Assembly: GCA_031283915.1 (NCBI GenBank)
Contig: JAITAY010000015.1
Location: 1-12,829 of the forward strand
Direction of reading: 5' to 3'
Source: Tannerella sp.
GTDB taxonomy: Bacteria > Bacteroidota > Bacteroidia > Bacteroidales > Tannerellaceae
Length of the DNA stretch: 12,829 bases
Shown here: positions 7,332 to 12,829 of the stretch, in pieces
Layout of the letters: each line of letters begins with the position of its first letter
How positions within the stretch are numbered: the stretch's first letter is position 1
Notes under the pieces: model-generated
The model's input: only the letters and a program-made list of their open reading frames with translations
Database searches by the model: none
What the model was told of the DNA's origin: nothing
Position numbers and translations under genes: made by a program

Positions 7332-7441
7332 TGTCATCACAAAGCCGACTAAAACACCGTATATATCCGAATAAAACGACAAAATGACACAATTTATATC
7401 ATCGCCACAGCCTTCCATCCCGGTAGCGTCTCGCCGCCGGC

Positions 7442-8488
7442 TTAATGATTTTCCGGCCTTAACCGGCGAACAACCGCACCGGCACGCCACATCTCGCTTT
7501 CGCGAAGCGTTTTCAATTCTTTTTCCAGACCTTCGCGATAGTCGGGTTTGCCGTTGGTATCGATGGAACGTTGCGCCTCATTGCCGCAAGCCACCTCCCT
7601 GTACAGTTTTTCAAAGACGGGCTTCGTTGCATCATGGAAGGGTCCCATCCAGTCCAGTGCACCTCGTTGCGCCGTCGTGGAGCAGTTGGCATACATCCAG
7701 TCCATTCCGTTCTCGGCAAAGAGCGGCATCAGCGATTGCGTCAATTCTTCCACCGTCTCATTGAAAGCTTCCGAGGGACTGTGTCCGTTTTCACGCAACA
7801 CTTCATACTGCGCCAGCAACAGTCCCTGAATAGCACCCATCAGCGTCCCCCGTTCGCCCGTCAGGTCGGAATATACTTCCTTCTTGAACGTCGTCTCAAA
7901 CAAGTATCCGGAACCAACGCCGATCCCCAACGCAATGACACGTTCTTTGGCCTGTCCCGTTGCGTCCTGGAAGATCGCGTAGGACGAATTTAAACCGCGT
8001 CCCTGCAGGAACATCCGGCGCAAAGACGTGCCCGAACCTTTCGGCGCCACCAGAATCACGTCGATATCGGCCGGCGGGATAATGCCGGTACGTTCCTTGT
8101 ACGTAATGCCAAAACCGTGTGAGAAATAGAGCGTTTTGCCGGTCGTCAGATGCGGTTTGATACGCGGCCAGACTTCAATCTGGGCGGCGTCCGACAATAA
8201 ATACTGAATAATGGTCGCCCGCCGGCAAGCCTCTTCGATTTCGAACAGCGTCTCGCCCGGCACCCAACCGTCGGCAACGGCTTTCTCCCAGGTCTTGCCG
8301 CCTTTCCGCTGGCCGACAATCACACGGAATCCGTTATCACGCAAATTCATACTCTGGCCTGGGCCTTGTACGCCATAGCCAATCACTGCAATTGTTTCAT
8401 TTTTCAATACTTCCCTCGCTTTTTCCAAAGGAAATTCATCGCGGGTGACTACGTTTTCGTCTACCCCGCCAAAATTCATTACTGCCAT
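7442..8488 (-). CDS. ilvC: Ketol-acid reductoisomerase (NADP+)
   Basis: A 348-residue enzyme (EC 1.1.1.86) that isomerises and reduces acetolactate or acetohydroxybutyrate, the second step of valine and isoleucine synthesis, in the cytoplasm. The N-terminal Rossmann domain carries GYGVQGPG (37-44). SHGFG places the conserved His at 124, followed by APKGSGTSLR. The metal-binding pair is in SDLTGERG (D208, E212), and the next acidic pair in FNETVEEL (E244, E248). The substrate-site serine is in NCSTTAQRG (269). Near full-length identity in character to Bacteroides IlvC supports the start at 8488. Unlike many relatives, no ilvB, ilvN, ilvD or leu gene is adjacent; it has its own promoter and stands alone between hsp20 and rpsA. 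No convincing terminator was seen after it. Confidence 0.97.
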   Translation of the reverse strand: MAVMNFGGVDENVVTRDEFPLEKAREVLKNETIAVIGYGVQGPGQSMNLRDNGFRVIVGQRKGGKTWEKAVADGWVPGETLFEIEEACRRATIIQYLLSDAAQIEVWPRIKPHLTTGKTLYFSHGFGITYKERTGIIPPADIDVILVAPKGSGTSLRRMFLQGRGLNSSYAIFQDATGQAKERVIALGIGVGSGYLFETTFKKEVYSDLTGERGTLMGAIQGLLLAQYEVLRENGHSPSEAFNETVEELTQSLMPLFAENGMDWMYANCSTTAQRGALDWMGPFHDATKPVFEKLYREVACGNEAQRSIDTNGKPDYREGLEKELKTLRESEMWRAGAVVRRLRPENH

Positions 8489-8516
8489 GTTTTTTCTGTT
8501 TGTTTTTTTAACGCGA

Positions 8517-8548
8517 CAAAGTTAGACGAAATATTTGCATTAGGAAAA
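8517..8548 (-). promoter_or_regulatory. Promoter of ilvC
   Basis: The minus strand has TAACTTTG (8524-8517), an exact match to the Bacteroidetes -7 box TAnnTTTG. A TTTT (8548-8545) 20 bases upstream stands where the -33 box should be. The predicted leader is only about 20 bases, which leaves no room for a long attenuator. Confidence 0.6.
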
Positions 8549-8603
8549 GACCGCCCGGATTTATTTTGATTTAAGACGTACCGTTGTCAGCAAAGAGCAG
8601 AAA

Positions 8604-8633
8604 TAAAAAAGGTGGAATTTTGCAATTCCACCT
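8604..8633 (-). terminator. Rho-independent terminator of rpsA
   Basis: AGGTGGAATT (8610-8619) and AATTCCACCT (8624-8633) form a perfect 10-bp stem with a TTGC loop. On the minus strand it is followed by a T-run (8605-8610 read as T). It lies 60 bases after the rpsA stop and separates rpsA from ilvC. Confidence 0.88.
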
Positions 8634-8693
8634 CTCCACTCTAAAAATTAAAGGTACATGAAAACCACCCTACGGGCTTTTCTTATACTTTTT

Positions 8694-10661
8694 TTATTCT
8701 TCCGCTTTCGGAGTCTCTTCTTTGATCGGGGCTTCTTCTACCGGAGTTGACTCGACCGAGGTTACCTCAACCGGAGTTGCCTCGACCGGAATTTCCTCTG
8801 CCGGAGTTCCTTCTACCGGCTTCGATTTGGCACCGGCTTTTGATTTGGCGCCGGACTTTGCAGCCGACTTGGGTTTGCTTTCCGTCATCCGTTCGTGCAA
8901 GGCAGCCAATTCCTCAATATCGCCCAAGGTGGTTTTTTCCAGACTCAAATCGATATTTTCGACGGTTTCTTTCTTGCCTGATTTCGACTTCTTTTCGCCG
9001 CTCGCTTCTTTCCTTTTCACACTTCTCTGCTCATCTTCAAAAATACGGCTGTGAGAAAGGATGATACGTTTGGCCTCTTTGTTAAACTCAATCACCTTGA
9101 ACGGCAATTTCTCATCCACCGTAGCCGACGAACCGTCTTCTTTCACCAAGTGTTTCGGTGTGGCAAAGCCTTCGACTCCGTAAGGCAGCGAAACAACGGC
9201 TCCTTTTTCCACCATTTCGATGATGATTCCTTCGTGTACGGAACCTACGGTGAAGAGCGTTTCGAATACATCCCACGGATTCTCTTCCAATTGTTTGTGT
9301 CCCAGACTCAACCGACGGTTTTCCTTGTCGATTTCCAGTACCTGCACTTTGATTTCCGTCCCGATTTGCGTAAATTCGCTCGGATGTTTAATTTTCTTTG
9401 TCCACGAAAGGTCGGAAATATGAATCAGACCGTCTACGCCTTCTTCGATTTCAACGAAGACGCCGAAGTTTGTGAAGTTACGCACTCTGGCCGCATGTTG
9501 CGAACTCACCGGGAAACGTACTTCGATATTCTCCCACGGATCTTCTCTCAGTTGTTTGATACCTAATGACATTTTGCGTTCGTCGCGATCCAGGGTCAGA
9601 ATGACAGCTTCCACTTCGTCGCTCACTTTCATGAAGTCCTGAGCGCTACGCAGATGTTGCGTCCAGCTCATTTCCGATACGTGAATCAATCCTTCTACGC
9701 CCGGAGCTATTTCGATAAATGCGCCATAGTCTGCCATCACAACCACTTTGCCTTTCACCTTGTCGCCCACAGACAGCGAAGCATCCAGCGCATCCCACGG
9801 ATGGGGCGTCAGTTGTTTCAATCCCAGCGCAATGCGTCTCTTCTCGTCGTCGAAGTCGAGAATCACGACATTCACTTTTTCATCCAACTGCACGATTTCT
9901 TCTGGACGGGAAACACGTCCCCACGAAAGGTCGGTGATATGTATCAAACCGTCCACGCCACCCAAATCAATGAATACGCCATAGGAAGTAATGTTCTTGA
10001 CCGTACCTTCCAGCACCTGGCCTTTTTCCAGTTTCGAAATGATTTCCTTTTTCTGCTGCTCAAGCTCGGCCTCAATCAATGCCTTGTGCGACACGACTAC
10101 GTTCTTGAAATCCTGATTGATTTTCACAATTTTAAATTCCATGGTCTTATTGACAAACACATCGTAGTCACGAATCGGCTTCACGTCAATTTGTGAACCG
10201 GGCAGGAAGGCTTCGATTCCGAAAATATCGACAATCATGCCACCTTTGGTACGACACTTGACAAAACCTTTGATGATTTCATCTTTTTCGAGCGCTTCAT
10301 TCACTCGTTCCCACGAACGGGCTGCACGCGCCTTTTTATGTGAAAGAATAAGCTGGCCTTTCTTATCTTCCTGATTTTCAATAAAAACTTCTACTTTATC
10401 ACCCACTTTCAAATCAGAATTATAGCGAAATTCAGACATGGGTACTACCCCATCCGACTTAAAACCAATATTCACCACCACTTCGCGCTTGTTTAATGCA
10501 GAAATGGTTCCCACGACGACTTCCTTATCATTCATAGTATTTAAAGTTTCGTCGTACGTTTTTACAAGTTCATCCTTGTTTTGCTTGTTGTAATCGTCTC
10601 CCTTTTCAAAGGATTCCCAGTTAAAATCTTCTACCGGGATAATGTCTTTTAAATTTTCCAT
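8694..10661 (-). CDS. rpsA: 30S ribosomal protein S1
   Basis: A 655-residue protein binding mRNA on the 30S subunit, needed for initiation on structured or SD-poor mRNAs. Six S1 (OB-fold) domains follow the acidic N-terminus MENLKDIIPVEDFNWESF. Counting from the first Met of the longer frame, they start near residues 53, 135, 218, 303, 388 and 475, with repeated signatures such as GVFIDLGGVDGLIHITDLSW and GVFVEIEEGVDGLIHISDLSW. The start at 10661 is chosen because known Bacteroides S1 proteins begin MENLK; the frame extends to an ATG at 10685. After the sixth domain comes a conserved TTLGDIEELAALHE block, then a long low-complexity tail of AKSK and PVE-type repeats. This tail is longer than in Bacteroides S1 proteins I recall. 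It is transcribed alone from its own promoter. Confidence 0.97.
   Translation of the reverse strand: MENLKDIIPVEDFNWESFEKGDDYNKQNKDELVKTYDETLNTMNDKEVVVGTISALNKREVVVNIGFKSDGVVPMSEFRYNSDLKVGDKVEVFIENQEDKKGQLILSHKKARAARSWERVNEALEKDEIIKGFVKCRTKGGMIVDIFGIEAFLPGSQIDVKPIRDYDVFVNKTMEFKIVKINQDFKNVVVSHKALIEAELEQQKKEIISKLEKGQVLEGTVKNITSYGVFIDLGGVDGLIHITDLSWGRVSRPEEIVQLDEKVNVVILDFDDEKRRIALGLKQLTPHPWDALDASLSVGDKVKGKVVVMADYGAFIEIAPGVEGLIHVSEMSWTQHLRSAQDFMKVSDEVEAVILTLDRDERKMSLGIKQLREDPWENIEVRFPVSSQHAARVRNFTNFGVFVEIEEGVDGLIHISDLSWTKKIKHPSEFTQIGTEIKVQVLEIDKENRRLSLGHKQLEENPWDVFETLFTVGSVHEGIIIEMVEKGAVVSLPYGVEGFATPKHLVKEDGSSATVDEKLPFKVIEFNKEAKRIILSHSRIFEDEQRSVKRKEASGEKKSKSGKKETVENIDLSLEKTTLGDIEELAALHERMTESKPKSAAKSGAKSKAGAKSKPVEGTPAEEIPVEATPVEVTSVESTPVEEAPIKEETPKAEE
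8737..8826 (-). repeat. Six 15-bp repeats in the rpsA tail codons
   Basis: Imperfect 15-bp units start at 8737, 8752, 8767, 8782, 8797 and 8812, each close to TCTACCGGAGTTGCC on the + strand. On the coding strand they give five-residue units of the type PVExT, from about KPVEGTP to STPVEEAP. The unit is a multiple of three, so copy-number change would keep the frame. Confidence 0.85.
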
Positions 10662-10727
10662 TAATGTTAATACTCTCGTTTTCAATCTAAAAAATTAAAC
10701 AATCCGTTACTGCTCCCAAAAGTCTGG

Positions 10728-10757
10728 CAAAGATACTGTTTTTCTGGAGAAAAAGTA
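10728..10757 (-). promoter_or_regulatory. Likely promoter of rpsA
   Basis: The minus strand has TATCTTTG (10735-10728), matching TAnnTTTG. A T-rich stretch (CTTTTTC, 10755-10749) lies upstream, but a clean -33 TTTG at the usual spacing is not seen. The leader would be about 60 bases. Confidence 0.45.
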
Positions 10758-10877
10758 CTATCCCTTCGCATTCTTTGCATTTTTTAGTCATTGTGCTTTG
10801 TACGGGAGGGTTAGGCCTGACAGGACGGCTGTTCTTCCGGAGCGGTTGAATCCTGCATTTTTTGAATCTTTGAAGCT

Positions 10878-11255
10878 TCAGCGGCTTTCCGGATGTTTTC
10901 CGAAGTACTTTTGCCGGAACCAACTGTCGGCGAACAGCAAAATAAGCGTGAGTACCCCGATGTAAATATAAAACGGCGGAATGGATATCCGCGGGAAATC
11001 TACTTTGAATTGCGGAATACCCAGACTGGCAAACGTCGCGACCACAAGTCCGACAATCGCCAGGGAAGCCGCCGTCAAGGCGGCTACCTGCCGGCGAGCA
11101 TCCCGTTTCTGCATGTGCACGGCTTCCATCCGGATGCGTCGCATCATCTCCGGAAGAAAAGCCGGGGGTAAAAGTTCGTCCGGCATGAGGTCGAACGTCG
11201 TTTTCAAAATATCCTGCCGCTCCTGTTCCGTTCGGCTCCTGTTCATTGTCTCCAT
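10878..11255 (-). CDS. Small two-TM membrane protein, sigma-operon partner
   Basis: A 125-residue protein of no named family that I recognise. It has a charged N-terminal region of about 55 residues (EQERQDILKTTFDLMPDELLPPAFLPEMMRRIRMEA), then two membrane segments at about 56-79 and 94-112 separated by a short loop with KVDFPRISIPP, and a basic C-terminus. It starts 4 bases after the stop of the ECF sigma gene, so the two are co-transcribed and probably translationally coupled. A start at the fourth codon (11246), preceded by GGAG, is also possible. The layout suggests a membrane partner of the sigma factor, perhaps its anti-sigma factor, with the cytoplasmic N-terminal helix binding sigma. 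That role is inferred from position only; no zinc-binding anti-sigma motif (HxxxCxxC) is present. Confidence 0.75.
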   Translation of the reverse strand: METMNRSRTEQERQDILKTTFDLMPDELLPPAFLPEMMRRIRMEAVHMQKRDARRQVAALTAASLAIVGLVVATFASLGIPQFKVDFPRISIPPFYIYIGVLTLILLFADSWFRQKYFGKHPESR

Positions 11256-11259
11256 TCTG

Positions 11260-11826
11260 TTATAGTTTACCGTTTCCTTTTCTCGCCGTCATCAGTACAA
11301 ACAGTTTTTTGCGAATGCGGTGCAACCGGGTTTTCACATTCGAAACCGTCAGCCCCGTGATAGCGGCTATTTCTTCTACCGGCTTCTCCTGCCTGTAAAA
11401 AAGCAGTATCAAAGCCCGTTCATCCGGCGAAAGCTGCTGCATGGCTTCCTCCAACCGTTCCATCCGTTCACTGTCGCTTTCCCGTTCCAGCACATCGCTT
11501 GCGTCTTCTTCCGCAAGCTGATCCGGCATGTTGTCCTCGATGGCCAGCCATTCGTACTTTTTCTTTCGCGTGGCCGATATGGCCACATTGTACGCAATCC
11601 GGTAGAGCCACGTGGAAAAACGGCTGTTCCCCTGAAACGATGCCAGTGAACGATAGGCTTTCAAAAAGACATCCTGTGTCAGTTCCTCCGCATCTTCCCG
11701 ATTCCCGACCACCTTCACGATCAGCGAATAGACAGGCCGGCCATACCGCTCCAGCAGCGGAGCGAAACATTGCGTCTCACCGGCCTGAACGCGCTTGACG
11801 TAAGTGGTATCGGATACTGACTCCAT
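11260..11826 (-). CDS. ECF-type RNA polymerase sigma factor
   Basis: A 188-residue group 4 sigma-70 factor. Region sigma-2 spans about 24-90 (LLERYGRPVYSLIVKVVGNREDAEELTQDVFLKAY, then FSTWLYRIAYNVA), containing core-binding and -10 recognition elements. Region sigma-4 spans about 127-178 (LSPDERALILLFYRQEKPVEEIAAITGLTVSNVKTRLHRIRKKL), a helix-turn-helix for the -35 element. The linker at 95-122 is strongly acidic, and sigma-1.1 and sigma-3 are absent, as expected for ECF. AGGAAG lies 12-17 bases before the ATG at 11826. It heads an operon with the small two-TM protein. A perfect TGTAAC-N16-CGTC promoter precedes it, so it probably activates its own gene. Its signal is unknown. Confidence 0.95.
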   Translation of the reverse strand: MESVSDTTYVKRVQAGETQCFAPLLERYGRPVYSLIVKVVGNREDAEELTQDVFLKAYRSLASFQGNSRFSTWLYRIAYNVAISATRKKKYEWLAIEDNMPDQLAEEDASDVLERESDSERMERLEEAMQQLSPDERALILLFYRQEKPVEEIAAITGLTVSNVKTRLHRIRKKLFVLMTARKGNGKL

Positions 11827-11896
11827 TCGATTTGCTTTCTTCCTGTTTCATACATCCGGTAGCCGGACGAAAAACATCCGATTGCCCTGCTATATG

Positions 11897-11922
11897 GACG
11901 CAAGACAAAACTGCAGGTTACA
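11897..11922 (-). promoter_or_regulatory. ECF-type promoter of the sigma operon
   Basis: On the minus strand, TGTAAC (11922-11917), 16 bases, CGTC (11900-11897). The classic ECF -35 element has an AAC core and the -10 a CGTC core, as in TGTAAC/CGTC promoters of ECF factors elsewhere. Transcription would begin about 60-65 bases before the sigma ATG. An autoregulation site is the simplest reading. Confidence 0.72.
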
Positions 11923-11959
11923 GTTTCGCGAAACAAAATTAGAAAAAAACGCCGCAACG

Positions 11960-11985
11960 TGTAACCTTTCCGGAAAAAGGACGTC
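11960..11985 (+). promoter_or_regulatory. ECF-type promoter of the DUF6249-type gene
   Basis: TGTAAC (11960-11965), 16 bases, CGTC (11982-11985): the same elements and the same spacer as the promoter pointing the other way 38 bases to the left. Both also share CT after TGTAAC. Transcription would start about 40 bases before the ATG at 12033. The spacer holds CCTTTCC/GGAAAAAGG, a partial inverted repeat at 11965-11980. Confidence 0.72.
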
Positions 11986-12032
11986 AAAAGGGCAAACTAA
12001 TTCAGGTATTAACTTTTTTAAAATAAACGATT

Positions 12033-12455
12033 ATGATGGATTTTATTACTGCTCCACTGGTTGTGTGGATATGCGTATCTGGCATGTATAGCCTGTTTGA
12101 ACTGTATGCGCGCCGTAAGGAACGGATGTTTTTGTATGAACGACTGGGAGACAGGCTCGGCTCGGAAGCATTCAAGGGGAAAATCGAATTGCCTCTGTTT
12201 GCCGGGTCTTCCATTCCATTCTTTCCTTCCTTCAGCGGATTGAAATTCGGATGTCTGCTTGTTGGAGTCGGGTTGGGATTGATAGTGGGTATGATTCTCG
12301 ATGTCACGATGGTTCTGCCCCTGGGGAACGAGTGGCAATTTCAAAAAATTTCCGGCATTGCGTATGGTGCACCGGTATTATTTTTCGGCGGACTGGGACT
12401 GATCATCTCTTTTCTGGTCGAGAAAACGCACAAGAAAAATGTAGAAACTAAATAA
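12033..12455 (+). CDS. DUF6249-type small membrane protein
   Basis: A 140-residue inner-membrane protein resembling the DUF6249 family of Bacteroidetes, which I recognise from the pattern FITAPLVV...LFELYARRKER...LKFGCLLVGVGLGLIVG. Predicted membrane segments lie at about 5-24, 70-93 and 109-129, with a cytoplasmic-looking basic and acidic region at 26-50 (ARRKERMFLYERLGDRLG) and a basic C-terminus (KTHKKNVETK). Two ATG codons stand in tandem (12033, 12036); the first is used here, with an A/T-rich leader and no SD. It is divergent from the ECF sigma operon and carries the same promoter type, so it is probably a target of that sigma factor and perhaps its regulator or effector. No biochemical function is known to me. 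Confidence 0.8.
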   Translation: MMDFITAPLVVWICVSGMYSLFELYARRKERMFLYERLGDRLGSEAFKGKIELPLFAGSSIPFFPSFSGLKFGCLLVGVGLGLIVGMILDVTMVLPLGNEWQFQKISGIAYGAPVLFFGGLGLIISFLVEKTHKKNVETK

Positions 12456-12484
12456 ATGAGTTTCTTCCGGAAAGTGTCATAATT

Positions 12485-12512
12485 CCGGCGCACGCGGATG
12501 CAAATTCGCCGG
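12485..12512. other. Weak stem-loop after the DUF6249-type gene
   Basis: CCGGCG (12485-12490) pairs with CGCCGG (12507-12512) around a 16-base loop, 30 bases after the stop. No T-run follows on the + strand, so it is at best a weak terminator. The rest of the 228-base gap to the next gene shows nothing I can name. Confidence 0.35.
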
Positions 12513-12683
12513 GTGAATGGCTTCCGACATTTTGTGCACAGTCATGCAAAGGTTGGGACTGAATAAAAAGTAACAGTTTGCAAGTTCAAGACTAATATAT
12601 TGCCTCTACATTTACGATTTGTTGCTATATGGCTTGAACCGTTTCAAATAGAAAGTGTTAAAAGCATAATTTGGACTTTTTGT

Positions 12684-12829
12684 TCAGCCCCGGACGGGTG
12701 TCCCTTTTTTCCGGATATATTCGTAAATAGCTTCCTGGGCGCGTACGGGCGGTTGTCCGGTTGCCAGATCGCGTTTGAAGACATTGTGCAGCCGTTCGTC
12801 GATAAAGCAGGCTTTTACGTTGTCATGCA
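12684..12829 (-). CDS. Unrecognised protein, C-terminal 47 residues (start outside window)
   Basis: The minus strand is open from the window edge to a TGA at 12686-12684. It reads HDNVKACFIDERLHNVFKR, then DLATGQPPVRAQEAIYEYIRKKGTPVRG. The mix of charged and hydrophobic residues with normal coding character supports a real gene, convergent with the DUF6249-type gene. I do not recognise the family. The C-terminal part looks helical and basic, with no membrane segment. It is too short to enter a list of ORFs of normal length. Function unknown. Confidence 0.6.
   Translation of the reverse strand, partial: HDNVKACFIDERLHNVFKRDLATGQPPVRAQEAIYEYIRKKGTPVRG

Noticed and set aside
10687..10923. Minus-strand frame of 78 codons before rpsA
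   Set aside because: It overlaps the two-TM protein gene and the likely rpsA promoter, has no family resemblance, and has no SD.
11934..11941. TAATTTTG on the minus strand as a housekeeping promoter of the sigma gene
   Set aside because: It matches the -7 consensus, but no -33 box stands at 19-21 bases and the region is A/T-rich. The TGTAAC/CGTC promoter is the better candidate, though a second basal promoter is not excluded.
12456..12683. Hidden short gene or small RNA in the gap
   Set aside because: Only a short open stretch of about 40 codons without a start signal or family match was seen, and no promoter-terminator pair.

Overview
The window looks like chromosomal DNA of a Bacteroidales bacterium (Bacteroidota). 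Three things point there. The ribosomal protein S1 and ketol-acid reductoisomerase sequences are of the Bacteroides/Parabacteroides type. The -7 boxes of the form TAnnTTTG are typical of this phylum. Starts are A/T-rich and mostly lack a Shine-Dalgarno sequence. Genus cannot be set from the window. No tRNA, rRNA, transposase or CRISPR array was seen.

Left part (1-6640, + strand): three large exported or carbohydrate-active genes in a row. They are the 3' part of a DUF5054/GH38-like gene (cut by the window edge), a GH95-like lipoprotein glycosidase, and a secreted GH38-type alpha-mannosidase. Together they look like the glycosidase part of a glycan-use locus. No SusC/SusD pair or regulator is visible here. 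The gaps hold unusual repeats: a nested stem-loop element, a duplicated start region, eight 21-bp tandem units, and a 13-mer (TGGTTARTGATTA) at the end of all three genes.

Middle (6641-10735, - strand): an Hsp20 small heat-shock protein with a strong terminator facing the alpha-mannosidase gene, then ilvC with its own promoter, then rpsA with a clear terminator and a 15-bp repeat in the codons of its acidic C-terminal tail. These are housekeeping and stress genes, each apparently its own transcription unit.

Right part (10878-12455): an ECF sigma factor and a small two-TM membrane protein form a - strand operon. It is divergent from a DUF6249-type membrane protein on the + strand. The 206-bp divergent gap carries two oppositely directed copies of the same ECF promoter, TGTAAC-N16-CGTC. 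One points at the sigma operon and one at the DUF6249-type gene. This suggests an autoregulated sigma module whose target lies next door, and it is the most interesting regulatory signal in the window. The window ends inside an unrecognised - strand gene, of which only the last 47 codons are present.
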